NCBI RefSeq assembly: GCF_003594885.1
Contig: NZ_QZEZ01000005.1
Span: 235,631-299,630, forward strand
Length of the DNA: 64,000 nt
Source: Vallicoccus soli
Lineage (GTDB): Bacteria; Actinomycetota; Actinomycetes; Motilibacterales; Motilibacteraceae
Direction of reading: 5' to 3'
The notes below the pieces were generated by a model. It did no database searches. It was not told where the DNA came from and was given only the letters and a program-made list of their open reading frames with translations. A program made the translations under genes and the position numbers. This document shows, piece after piece, positions 18,976 through 26,635 of the stretch (its first letter is position 1; every line of letters starts with the position of its first letter).

Positions 18976-19796
18976 TCGACGTCGTCGTCCCCACCGGGGG
19001 GCGCCCCGCCGGGCTGGCCGTCACCCTCGCCGGGCTCGCGGCCCAGGAGGCGCCCGCCCGGCTCGTGCTCGCCGACCAGGGCGACCCCGCGCCCTCGTAC
19101 GAGGCCCCGGAGGTGGCCGCCGTCCTGCGGGTCCTGCGGCACCGCGGGTGGGAGGTCGAGCTGCACCACCGCCGGGAGAAGCGCGGCGTCACCGAGCAGC
19201 GGCACTTCCTGCTGTCCCGGGTGCGCAGCCCGCAGCACCTGGCGCTCGACGACGACGTCCTGCTCGAGCCGGGCGCGATGGCCCGGCTCGCCGACGCCCT
19301 GGCGACCCTCGGCTGCGGCTTCGTGGGGATGGCGCTCGACGGCCTCTCGTACGCCGGCGACGTCCGGCCGCACGAGCAGGCCGCCTTCGAGCCGTGGGAG
19401 GGCCCCGTCGTCCCCGAGCGGGTCCGCAAGGGCACGCCGGGGTGGGAGCGGTGGCGGCTGCACAACGCGGCGAACGTCGTGCACCTGGCCGCGCGCGTCG
19501 AGGTACCGCCGCGGGGATGGGTGGCGTACAAGGTCGCGTGGGTCGCCGGCTGCGTCCTCTGGGACACCGCCGCCCTGCGGGCCTCGGGCGGCTTCGACTT
19601 CCACGGACGGGTCGGACGGCACGGCTACGGCGAGGACGTCGTCGCGCAGCTGCGGACCATGGAGCGGTACGGCGGCGCGGGCCTGCTGCCCTCGCTCGCG
19701 CACCACCTCGAGCTGCCGACGTCGCTGCCGGTCCGGGAGGTCGACGCGTACGAGGAGGTCCTCGGGGAAGAGACGGGGACGCCCGTCGGTTGCTAG
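18972..19796 (+). CDS. GT-A fold glycosyltransferase (family 2-like)
   Basis: The 274-residue protein starts VIDVVVPTGGRPAGLAVTLAG, the usual nucleotide-binding strand of family-2 glycosyltransferases. It has the metal-binding run LALDDDVLLEPGAM (DDD in place of DXD) and a likely acceptor region near HGYGEDVVAQL. Its GTG overlaps the HldE stop by four bases (GTGA), so it is the third gene of the rightward glycan operon. Its last codons contain TAGGGT, which may serve as the -10 box of ssrA. The sugar and acceptor are not known. Confidence 0.8.
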   Translation: MIDVVVPTGGRPAGLAVTLAGLAAQEAPARLVLADQGDPAPSYEAPEVAAVLRVLRHRGWEVELHHRREKRGVTEQRHFLLSRVRSPQHLALDDDVLLEPGAMARLADALATLGCGFVGMALDGLSYAGDVRPHEQAAFEPWEGPVVPERVRKGTPGWERWRLHNAANVVHLAARVEVPPRGWVAYKVAWVAGCVLWDTAALRASGGFDFHGRVGRHGYGEDVVAQLRTMERYGGAGLLPSLAHHLELPTSLPVREVDAYEEVLGEETGTPVGC

Positions 19797-19817
19797 GGTG
19801 GCGAGCACAACTGCACA

Positions 19818-20184
19818 GGGGGTGAAAGGTCTCGACTGCGGACGTACGTCCAGGGGAAGCGGGTCGAGGATGCCGGGAAGATCTCGTTAACCATGACCGG
19901 CAAACCAATAGGTGCCAATATCAAGCGCACCGACGTCGCTCTCGCTGCCTGACAGCGAGTAGTGCGTCTGTCAGCCTAGGACCGCCTCCGGCCTAGGACC
20001 TGGCATCGCTAGGAGGCTCCACCGCTCGGCCCGGTCGCGGGGTCGTGCGGGACATCGCACAGCGACTGGGCTCGGCGCCGGCTCGCCTGCGTGACCGGCG
20101 GAGCTGAGGAACCCGTAGCAGGCTGCACCCGGAGAAGCCCTGGTCCTGCTCCGTAGGACGCGGGTTCGATTCCCGCCACCTCCA
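19818..20184 (+). ncRNA. ssrA: tmRNA (transfer-messenger RNA)
   Basis: The 5' end GGGGGTG (19818-19824) pairs with CACCTCC (20177-20183) as the acceptor stem, with A20184 as discriminator. The T-arm sequence GGTTCGATTCC precedes the 3' end. The coding part resumes at GCC 19914 and reads ANIKRTDVALAA before TGA 19950-19952; the ALAA end is the proteolysis signal. CCA is not encoded and must be added. The length of 367 bases fits one-piece tmRNAs. It frees stalled ribosomes together with SmpB. The probable -10 box TAGGGT (19794-19799) overlaps the stop codon of the glycosyltransferase. Confidence 0.95.
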
Positions 20185-20190
20185 CGCTCG

Positions 20191-20223
20191 CGAAGGGCCC
20201 GGCCGCCACGGCCGGGCCCTTCG
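20191..20223 (+). terminator. Terminator of ssrA
   Basis: A perfect 15-bp stem (CGAAGGGCCCGGCCG, 20191-20205, and its complement at 20209-20223) closes a three-base loop six bases after the tmRNA end. No U tract follows. Confidence 0.85.
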
Positions 20224-20247
20224 TGCTGCCCGGGCCACCCCGCCTGC

Positions 20248-20279
20248 TTGACAATCCCTACAGGGTTAGTGGGTATAGT
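20248..20279 (+). promoter_or_regulatory. Promoter of the organosulfur operon
   Basis: TTGACA (20248-20253) and TATAGT (20274-20279) are near-consensus boxes, but the spacer is 20 bases, longer than usual. The spacer holds an imperfect inverted motif, CCCTA (20256-20260) and TAGTGGG (20267-20273). A long spacer with a palindrome suggests an activator that twists or bridges the promoter; this is inference. Confidence 0.65.
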
Positions 20280-20285
20280 CGCCCC

Positions 20286-20360
20286 ATGACGCCGAGCGCG
20301 GGGCTCACCCGCCGTCGCAGCATCGACCTGATGCGCACCGACAGCCACCTCTGTCGCTGA
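20286..20360 (+). CDS. Short leader peptide ahead of the sulfur operon
   Basis: This 24-codon frame reads MTPSAGLTRRRSIDLMRTDSHLCR in two parts: a basic RRRSIDLMR block and a final HLCR next to the stop. Short leaders with an R-R-x-I/V-DL-x-R block and a terminal LCR are known ahead of sulfur-assimilation genes in actinobacteria, where ribosome stalling at the Cys codon is thought to report cysteine supply. The ATG lies six bases after TATAGT, so the peptide is translated from the very end of the message. A 142-base leader separates it from the transporter gene. Confidence 0.75.
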   Translation: MTPSAGLTRRRSIDLMRTDSHLCR

Positions 20361-20502
20361 GCGCGCCGCGCCCTGCGCCGCGCCGCCGCCCCGACGCGTC
20401 ACCACCCTGCCGCCGGCCCGCCCCGGCCCCTCCCCTCCCCTCCCGGCCCCGCGCCCCCGGCGCGAGCGGGCCGACCTCGCCAGCACCCTGATGGGACAGC
20501 GC

Positions 20503-21579
20503 ATGCCCGTACGCCCCCTGACCGCTCTCGCCGCCCTCGCCGCCGCCGGCTCGCTCCTGCTCACCGGCTGCGGCGGGGCCGGCGCCGAGGGTCCCGCCCC
20601 CGTCGCGGCGGACGCCCCGCTGCCGACGGACGTCCCGCCCGGCACCCGCCTCGTCGTGGCCGACCAGAGCGAGTCGCTGCAGACCGTGCTGCGCGCGTCC
20701 GGCGAGCTCGACGACCTGCCCTTCGAGGTCGAGTTCGCGAACTTCACCGGCGGCCCGGCGATCCTCGAGGCCTTCCGCGCCGGGGCGGCCGACGTCGCCC
20801 CGGTCGGCGACACCCCGCCGATCCAGGCGCTCGTCGCGGGCGAGGACGTGCCGATCGTCCTCGCGCGCCAGGTCGACCCGCGCAGCACGCGGCTCGCCGT
20901 GGCCCCCGGCGCCGGCGTCGACGGGCTGGACGACCTGCGGGGCAAGCGCCTCGCGTACGCCCCCGGGACGGCCCAGCAGGCGATCGTCCTGCGCGCGCTC
21001 GAGGCGGCCGGGCTCACGACGGGGGACGTCGAGCTGGTCGAGCTCCAGCTCGCCGACTTCCCCGACGCGGTCCGCACCGGGCAGGTCGACGTGGCGCCGC
21101 TGCTCGAGCCGTCCGTGACGCGCTTCCTCGAGGCCGTCGGCGACGAGGGCGGTTCCGTGCTGCCCGCCGAGGACACCGCCGCGCTCTCGACCGGGCTGAC
21201 GTTCGTCTACGCCCGCCGCGCGGTGCTGCAGGACGAGGCGCGGGCCGCGGCCGTGCGCGCGCTGGTGGAGCGGACGGTCCGCGCCTACGCGTGGGTGAAC
21301 GAGCACCCGGAGGAGTGGGTGCAGGAGTACTACGTGGAGAGCCAGGGCCTGAGCGCCGAGGACGGCCGGCGCATCGTCGCCTCCCAGGGGGAGGTCGTCT
21401 TCCCCGCCCTCGACGAGGCCCTGGTCGCCCGGCAGCAGGCGACCATCGACCTCATCGACGCGGCGGGGGAGCTCCCGCGCCCGGTCCGGGCCGCCGACGG
21501 GTTCGACCTGCGCTTCGGCCCGGTCGTGGCCCGCAGCGCGCGCGCCGCGGGAGCGCGCGTCGTGACGGCGGGGCGGTGA
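20503..21579 (+). CDS. ABC transporter substrate-binding lipoprotein, sulfonate/taurine type
   Basis: The 358-residue protein has a lipoprotein signal ending in the lipobox LLTGC, so it is anchored outside the membrane. The mature part shows the SsuA/TauA-like fold: LVVADQSESLQTVLRA, FTGGPAILEAFRAGAADVAPVGDTP and GLDDLRGKRLAYAPGTAQQ. It would capture a sulfonate or related organosulfur anion. ATG 20503 gives the compact lipoprotein signal; ATG 20491 is the alternative. The next gene starts on its stop codon (GTGA). The leader peptide upstream supports a sulfur role. Confidence 0.88.
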   Translation: MPVRPLTALAALAAAGSLLLTGCGGAGAEGPAPVAADAPLPTDVPPGTRLVVADQSESLQTVLRASGELDDLPFEVEFANFTGGPAILEAFRAGAADVAPVGDTPPIQALVAGEDVPIVLARQVDPRSTRLAVAPGAGVDGLDDLRGKRLAYAPGTAQQAIVLRALEAAGLTTGDVELVELQLADFPDAVRTGQVDVAPLLEPSVTRFLEAVGDEGGSVLPAEDTAALSTGLTFVYARRAVLQDEARAAAVRALVERTVRAYAWVNEHPEEWVQEYYVESQGLSAEDGRRIVASQGEVVFPALDEALVARQQATIDLIDAAGELPRPVRAADGFDLRFGPVVARSARAAGARVVTAGR

Positions 21580-22445
21580 CCGTGGCGACCGAGGTCCTGC
21601 CCCGTCCCGCGGGCCCCGCCGGCCCCGCCGCGCCGCCGCCCGGCGCCCTCCTGCTCCCGCGCCGGCGCCGCCGCCGCCTCGGACCCGCGCGCCCGGTGCC
21701 GTTCCTGCGCGCCCTCGGCCCGCTCCTGCTCGTCGCGGCCTGGGCCGCGGCCTCGGCGGGCGGGGCGCTGGACCCGCGCACGCTGCCGGCGCCCTGGACG
21801 GTCCTGGCCACCGCGGGCGACCTGCTCGCGGACGGGCGCCTGCAGCGCGACCTCGCCGCCTCGCTCCAGCGCGCGGGCACCGGTCTCGTCCTCGGCGTCG
21901 CCGCAGGGCTGCTTCTGGCGCTCGTCGCGGGGTTGAGCCGGATCGGCGAGGCGCTCGTGGACGGCCCCGTGCAGGTCAAGCGCGCCGTACCGGCGCTGGC
22001 CCTCGTCCCGCTGGCGATCGTGTGGTTCGGCATCGGCGAGCAGATGAAGGTCATCGTCATCGTGCTCAGCGTCCTCACGCCGGTCTACGTCAACACGCAC
22101 GCCGCCCTGCGCGGCCTGGACGCGCGGTACGTCGAGCTCGCCGAGACCGTCGGGCTGTCCCGCGGCGCGTTCGTGCGCCGGGTCGCCCTGCCCGGGGCGC
22201 TGCCCGGCTTCCTCACCGGGCTGCGCATGGCGGTCACCGTGTCGTGGCTGGCCCTCGTGGTCGTCGAGCAGATCGGCGCCACGAGCGGGATCGGCTACCT
22301 CATGACCCAGGCCCGCACCTACGGCCAGACCGAGGTGATCGTCGTCGGCCTCGTCGTGTACGGCCTGCTCGGCCTGCTCGGCGACCACGCCGTGCGCGCC
22401 GTCGAGAGGAGGGCGCTGTCGTGGCGACGCTCGCTGGGCGCCTGA
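21576..22445 (+). CDS. ABC transporter permease, sulfonate type
   Basis: The 289-residue SsuC/TauC-like permease has about six membrane spans and the cytoplasmic coupling-loop motif YVELAETVGLSRGAFVRRVALPGALP. This EAA loop contacts the ATPase. An unusual Pro/Arg-rich N-terminal tail of about 45 residues (PPPGALLLPRRRRRR) precedes span 1. Its GTG overlaps the binding-protein stop (GTGA), and its last 25 bases overlap the ATPase gene. Confidence 0.9.
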   Translation: MTVATEVLPRPAGPAGPAAPPPGALLLPRRRRRRLGPARPVPFLRALGPLLLVAAWAAASAGGALDPRTLPAPWTVLATAGDLLADGRLQRDLAASLQRAGTGLVLGVAAGLLLALVAGLSRIGEALVDGPVQVKRAVPALALVPLAIVWFGIGEQMKVIVIVLSVLTPVYVNTHAALRGLDARYVELAETVGLSRGAFVRRVALPGALPGFLTGLRMAVTVSWLALVVVEQIGATSGIGYLMTQARTYGQTEVIVVGLVVYGLLGLLGDHAVRAVERRALSWRRSLGA

Positions 22446-23188
22446 CGCCGGAGCCCCGCAGCGGCGCGCCGGGCCCGGCGGTCCGCGCCCGCGCCCTCTC
22501 CCGCGGGTACGGCGGGCGCGTCGTCCTGGACCGCCTCGACCTCGACGTGGCGCCGGGGGAGTTCGTGGCGCTGCTCGGGCGCAGCGGCTCGGGCAAGAGC
22601 ACGCTCCTGCGGGCCCTGGCCCGCCTCGACGACGACACGCCCGGGTCCGGCGACCTCGACGTGCCCGGGCGCCGCGCGGTCGTGTTCCAGGACGCCCGGC
22701 TGCTCCCGTGGGCCCGCGTGCTCGACAACGTCGTGCTGGGCCTGCCGGGGGCCGGCGCCCGCGCCCGCGGGGCCGCCGCCCTCGACGAGGTCGGGCTCGG
22801 CGGGCGCGAGCGGGCGTGGCCCGGGGAGCTGAGCGGCGGCGAGCAGCAGCGGGTCGCCCTGGCCCGCTCGCTCGTGCGCGACCCGGCCCTCCTGCTCGCC
22901 GACGAGCCGTTCGGCGCCCTCGACGCGCTCACCCGGCTGCGCATGCACGCGCTGCTGCGCGAGCTGTGCGCCCGGCACCGCCCCGCCGTCGTCCTCGTGA
23001 CCCACGACGTCGACGAGGCCGTCGCCCTCGCGGACCGCGTCCTCGTCGTCGACGAGGGCCGGATCGTGCTCGACCGCCCTGCCGGCACCGACGCGGCGGC
23101 GCTGCGCGCCGACCTGCTGGGCGCGCTCGGCGTCGAGGCGCCCCACCACCCCGTACCCGTCCCGACGCGCCCAGGAGGCACCCCGTGA
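22421..23188 (+). CDS. ABC transporter ATP-binding protein, sulfonate type
   Basis: The 255-residue SsuB/TauB-like ATPase has Walker A LGRSGSGKSTLL, signature [15 protein letters not shown], Walker B LLLADEPFGALD and the switch histidine in VTHDVDEA. Together with the two preceding genes it forms a complete importer. The GTG at 22421 has GAGAGGAGGG upstream, inside the end of the permease gene. Its stop overlaps the monooxygenase start. Confidence 0.92.
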   Translation: MATLAGRLTPEPRSGAPGPAVRARALSRGYGGRVVLDRLDLDVAPGEFVALLGRSGSGKSTLLRALARLDDDTPGSGDLDVPGRRAVVFQDARLLPWARVLDNVVLGLPGAGARARGAAALDEVGLGGRERAWPGELSGGEQQRVALARSLVRDPALLLADEPFGALDALTRLRMHALLRELCARHRPAVVLVTHDVDEAVALADRVLVVDEGRIVLDRPAGTDAAALRADLLGALGVEAPHHPVPVPTRPGGTP

Positions 23189-24564
23189 CCCGCGCACCCC
23201 GCCAGCTGCACCTCAACGCGTTCCTCATGAGCACCGGCCACCACGAGGCGTCGTGGCGCCTGCCCGGCAGCGACCCCGCCGCCGGCACCGACGTGCGCCA
23301 CTTCCAGGCGATGGCGCGCACGGCCGAGCGGGGCACCTTCGACTCGGTCTTCTTCGCCGACAGCCCCGCGCTCGCCGCCGACGTGCGCCGGCGCCCCGCC
23401 GGCGCCCTCGACCCGACGGTCCTGCTCACGGCGATCGCCGGCGCGACCGAGCGGATCGGGCTCATCGCGACGGCGTCGACGACGTACGAGGAGCCGTACC
23501 ACCTGGCGCGGCGCTTCGCCTCGCTCGACCACGTCAGCGGCGGGCGCGCGGGCTGGAACGTCGTGACGACGGCCTCGGAGGACGCGGCGCGCAACTTCGG
23601 GCGCACGGCGCTGCCGTCCCACGCCGAGCGGTACGCGCGGGCGGGGGAGGCCCTCGACGTCGTCCGGGCGCTGTGGGACAGCTGGGACGACGACGCGGTC
23701 CTGGCCGACAAGGGGGCCGGCGTCTGGGGCGACCCCGACCGGGTGCGCCCGGTCGAGCACCGCGGGGCGGCGTTCTCGGTGCGCGGGCCGCTCGACGTGC
23801 CGCGTCCGCCGCAGGGCCACCCGCTGCTCGTGCAGGCCGGCTCCTCGCCCGACGGCAAGGACCTGGCGGCCCGGTACGCGGACGCCGTCTTCACCGCGCA
23901 GCAGACGCTCGAGGACGCGCAGGCGTTCGCCGACGACCTGCGCCGGCGCGCCGCCGGGCTCGGGCGCGACCCCTGGTCGGTCCGCGTGCTCCCCGGCCTG
24001 GTGCCCGTGCTGGGCGCCACCACGGCCGAGGCGCGCGAGCGCGAGGAGGAGCTGGACCGGCTCATCGTGCCGGAGCACGCGCTGCGCCAGCTCGCCGCCC
24101 TGCTGCGGGTCGCGCCGGACGAGCTGTCGCTCGACCGCGAGCTGCCCGCGGTGCTGCCGGACGAGGAGTCGGTGGAGGGCATGCGGAGCCGGTACGCGCT
24201 CGTGGTGTCCCTCGCCCGTCGCGAGCGGCTGACGGTGCGCCAGCTCATCGGCCGGCTCGGCGGGGGGCGGGGGCACCGGACCTTCAGCGGTACGGCGGAG
24301 GAGGTGGCGGACACGATGCTCGCCTGGTGGCGCTCCGGGGCCGCGGACGGCTTCAACGTCATGCCGCCCGCGCTGCCCTCGGGCCTGGAGGAGTTCGTCG
24401 ACCAGGTCGTGCCGGTCCTGCGCGAGCGCGGGGCCTTCCGCAGCGCGTACGCGGGCACCACCCTGCGCGAGCACTACGGCCTGCCCCGGCCCGCGGACCG
24501 CCGGTCCCGCGGGGCGCGGGTCCCGGGCCAGGCGGTGCCCGCGGTCGCGGGGGTGCCGGCGTGA
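23185..24564 (+). CDS. LLM-class flavin monooxygenase (NtaA/SnaA/DszA group)
   Basis: The 459-residue protein belongs to the large two-component flavin monooxygenases. It starts RQLHLNAFLMSTGHHEASWR, characteristic of the NtaA/SnaA/DszA group rather than SsuD. It has IGLIATASTTYEEPYHLARR, GRAGWNVVTT and PLLVQAGSSPDGKDLAARYADAV. It needs reduced FMN from a partner reductase, and two candidate reductases follow it. In this operon the likely role is oxidative release of sulfite or sulfur from an imported organosulfur compound; the substrate is not readable. The start overlaps the ATPase stop by four bases. Confidence 0.88.
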   Translation: MTRAPRQLHLNAFLMSTGHHEASWRLPGSDPAAGTDVRHFQAMARTAERGTFDSVFFADSPALAADVRRRPAGALDPTVLLTAIAGATERIGLIATASTTYEEPYHLARRFASLDHVSGGRAGWNVVTTASEDAARNFGRTALPSHAERYARAGEALDVVRALWDSWDDDAVLADKGAGVWGDPDRVRPVEHRGAAFSVRGPLDVPRPPQGHPLLVQAGSSPDGKDLAARYADAVFTAQQTLEDAQAFADDLRRRAAGLGRDPWSVRVLPGLVPVLGATTAEAREREEELDRLIVPEHALRQLAALLRVAPDELSLDRELPAVLPDEESVEGMRSRYALVVSLARRERLTVRQLIGRLGGGRGHRTFSGTAEEVADTMLAWWRSGAADGFNVMPPALPSGLEEFVDQVVPVLRERGAFRSAYAGTTLREHYGLPRPADRRSRGARVPGQAVPAVAGVPA

Positions 24565-25076
24565 GCGGGGTCGCCGCCGTCGTCGGCAACCCGCGGCCCG
24601 GGTCCCGCACCCGCGGTGCTGCCGAGGCGCTCGGTCGCGCCGCGTCCGGCGGCGGCGAGGTCCCCGTCGTGGACCTCGCCGCGCTCGGGCCGGCGCTGCT
24701 CGCCCCCGGCGACCCCGCGGTGCTCGAGGCGGCGCGGACCGTCGGCACGGCCGCCGTCGTCGTCGTCGCGACCCCCGCCTACCGGGGGAGCTTCACCGGC
24801 CTGCTCAAGCTCTTCCTCGACGGGCTCCCGCCCGGCGCGCTCGAGGGCGCGCTGGCCGTGCCGCTGGTCGTCGCCGGCTCGCCCGGGCACCTGCGCACGG
24901 CCGACGCCCACCTGCGCCTCGTCCTCGCCGAGCTCGGGGCGGACCTGCCCGGCGCGTCACTGCTCGTGCAGGAGCGGGACCTGCCCGACCTGCCCACCCG
25001 CGCGGCCGCCTGGGTCGCCGGGCACGCCGCGGCCCTGCCGGCCGCTCCCGCCCCGACCCTGGAGGTGCCGTCGTGA
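24561..25076 (+). CDS. NAD(P)H-dependent FMN reductase, SsuE/MsuE-like
   Basis: The 171-residue flavodoxin-fold protein begins AAVVGNPRPGSRTRG, the flavin-phosphate loop, and has ATPAYRGSFTGLLKLFLD and PLVVAGSPGHL. Such enzymes supply FMNH2 to flavin monooxygenases. It sits between the LLM monooxygenase and a second reductase, overlapping both by four bases, so stoichiometric translation is likely. Confidence 0.88.
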   Translation: MSGVAAVVGNPRPGSRTRGAAEALGRAASGGGEVPVVDLAALGPALLAPGDPAVLEAARTVGTAAVVVVATPAYRGSFTGLLKLFLDGLPPGALEGALAVPLVVAGSPGHLRTADAHLRLVLAELGADLPGASLLVQERDLPDLPTRAAAWVAGHAAALPAAPAPTLEVPS

Positions 25077-25588
25077 CCACCGGCCCCAGCCCGCTGCCGG
25101 CCGCCGAGGACGAGCGGCTGCCGCCGGACCTCTTCCGCGCGGTCTTCCGCGGCCACCCCGCGGGGGTCGTCGTGGTCACCGCGGACGCGGGGGACGGCCC
25201 GGCGGGCTTCACCGCGACCTCGCTCGCCTCGGTCAGCCTCGACCCGCCGCTGCTGTCGTTCGCGCTCGCGCGCACGGCTTCGGCCTGGCCCGCGCTGCGC
25301 GACGCGGGCACCGTGGTCGTGAACTTCCTCGACGCCCGGCACCAGCACGTCGCGCGCACCTTCGCGGCCTCGGGCGTCGACCGCTTCGCGCCCCCGACCC
25401 GCTGGTTCCGCCTGCCCTCGGGCGAGCCGGCCCTGAGCGAGGCGCCGGTGCGCGTGCGCGCGGCGGTCGAGGCGCGCCACGCCGCGGGGGACCACACGAT
25501 CGTCGTCGCCCGCGCGCTCGGCGCGGCGCTGGAGCGGCGCGAGCCGCCGCTCGTCTACCACGACGGGCGCTACCTCACCGCCCGCTGA
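25073..25588 (+). CDS. Flavin reductase, HpaC-like split-barrel family
   Basis: The 171-residue protein is of the flavin_reduct family: FRAVFRGHPAGVVVVTAD, GFTATSLASVSLDPPLLSFA and the FLDARHQHVARTFA segment. It reduces FMN or FAD by NAD(P)H with no tightly bound flavin. Its fold is unrelated to the SsuE-like reductase directly upstream, so the operon has two unrelated reductases for one visible oxygenase. One may serve a second oxygenase elsewhere. Confidence 0.87.
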   Translation: MTTGPSPLPAAEDERLPPDLFRAVFRGHPAGVVVVTADAGDGPAGFTATSLASVSLDPPLLSFALARTASAWPALRDAGTVVVNFLDARHQHVARTFAASGVDRFAPPTRWFRLPSGEPALSEAPVRVRAAVEARHAAGDHTIVVARALGAALERREPPLVYHDGRYLTAR

Positions 25589-25638
25589 CGCACCCGGCAC
25601 GAGGACCGCAGCACGACGACACCGGACGGGAAGGGACC

Positions 25639-25674
25639 ATGACCGACCTCCGCACGACAGCGCCCGCTCCATGA
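25639..25674 (+). CDS. 11-codon mini-cistron coupled to the cysteine dioxygenase gene
   Basis: The frame reads MTDLRTTAPAP and ends ATGA on the start of the next gene. A GGGAAGGGA ribosome site stands just upstream of its ATG, while the following gene has none of its own. It may act only to load ribosomes, or be the remnant of a longer gene start. The peptide is not recognised. Confidence 0.35.
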   Translation: MTDLRTTAPAP

Positions 25675-26186
25675 CCGCCCTCGACCCCGGGCCCAGCCTG
25701 GGAGCGGCCCTGCCCCACGGCCCGGGCGCCCCCTCGCCGGCGGACCTGTCGCGGCTGGTCCGCCGCCTCGCGGCCGAGCAGGACCTCTGGCGCGGGGCGG
25801 TCCGCTACGACCCCGACCACCGGCACTACGCCCGGGTGGCGACGGGGACCGGGTACGAGGCGTGGCTGCTCACCTGGCTGCCCGGGCAGTCCACGGGGCT
25901 CCACGACCACGGCGGCAGCGCCGGGGCCTTCACCGTCCTGCGCGGGGCCCTGCGCGAGCTGTCGCCGCGGGCCGACGGGCTGCGCACGCGCCTGCGCGAG
26001 CGGGTGCTGCAGACTGCCGCCGTGCGCACCTTCGGCCCGGACCACCTCCACGACGTCGCGGCGCTCGACGGCCCCGCGGTCAGCCTGCACCTCTACGGTC
26101 CCGCCCTGACGACGATGACGCGCTACGCCCTCGTCGACGGGGTCCTCCGCGTGACCGCGCGCGAGGGTGCCGGGAGCGACTGGTGA
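25671..26186 (+). CDS. Cysteine dioxygenase family cupin
   Basis: The 171-residue protein is a type-I cysteine dioxygenase-like cupin. Iron ligands are in GLHDHGGSAGAFTVLRG (cupin motif 1) and in the DHLHDV segment (motif 2). The family converts thiols, usually cysteine, to sulfinates; here 3-mercaptopropionate or another thiol is also possible. In this operon it would move sulfur between thiol and oxidised forms. Its ATG overlaps the stop of the 11-codon mini-cistron, and its stop overlaps the rhodanese start. Confidence 0.87.
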   Translation: MTALDPGPSLGAALPHGPGAPSPADLSRLVRRLAAEQDLWRGAVRYDPDHRHYARVATGTGYEAWLLTWLPGQSTGLHDHGGSAGAFTVLRGALRELSPRADGLRTRLRERVLQTAAVRTFGPDHLHDVAALDGPAVSLHLYGPALTTMTRYALVDGVLRVTAREGAGSDW

Positions 26187-26635
26187 CCCGGCCGCCGGGC
26201 GCCCGCAGCATCGACGAGGTGCTGGCCGCGGCCCGCGAGCGGTTCGACCGGATGGAGCCGGCGGCCGCCCCGGACGCGGTGGCGGCGGGCGCGCTGCTCG
26301 TCGACATCCGCCCGGTGGGCCAGCGCGCCGAGCACGGCGAGGTCCCCGGCGCGCTCGTCGTGGACCGCAACGTCCTGGAGTGGCGGCTCGACCCGCAGGG
26401 CTCGGCCCGGCTGCCCGTGGCGTCGTACGACCGGACCGTCGTCGTCCTGTGCCAGGAGGGCTACAGCTCCAGCCTCGCCGCGGCCGACCTGCTGGAGCTG
26501 GGCGTGCCGGCGACCGACGTCGTCGGCGGCTACGCGGCGTGGCGCGCCGCGGGCCTGCCCGTGGCGGGGGCGCCGGCCGGCGGGGACGCCGCGGCCGGCG
26601 ACGCCGGGGAGCGGGGGGTCACGGCGCCGCGGTGA
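26183..26635 (+). CDS. Rhodanese-like sulfurtransferase
   Basis: The 150-residue single-domain rhodanese has the active cysteine Cys90 in VVLCQEGYSSSLAA and the substrate-loop pattern DIRPVGQRAEHGEVPGA. Such proteins pass a sulfane sulfur as a persulfide. Pairing with cysteine dioxygenase is frequent in actinobacteria. It is the last gene of the operon; its stop lies inside the convergent map gene (17-base overlap). The Gly/Asp-rich tail of about 25 residues is low complexity. Confidence 0.87.
   Translation: MTRPPGARSIDEVLAAARERFDRMEPAAAPDAVAAGALLVDIRPVGQRAEHGEVPGALVVDRNVLEWRLDPQGSARLPVASYDRTVVVLCQEGYSSSLAAADLLELGVPATDVVGGYAAWRAAGLPVAGAPAGGDAAAGDAGERGVTAPR

Noticed and set aside
19971..21176. 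Minus-strand frames over tmRNA and the binding-protein gene
   Set aside because: They cross the tmRNA and its terminator and are Ser/Arg-rich shadows.
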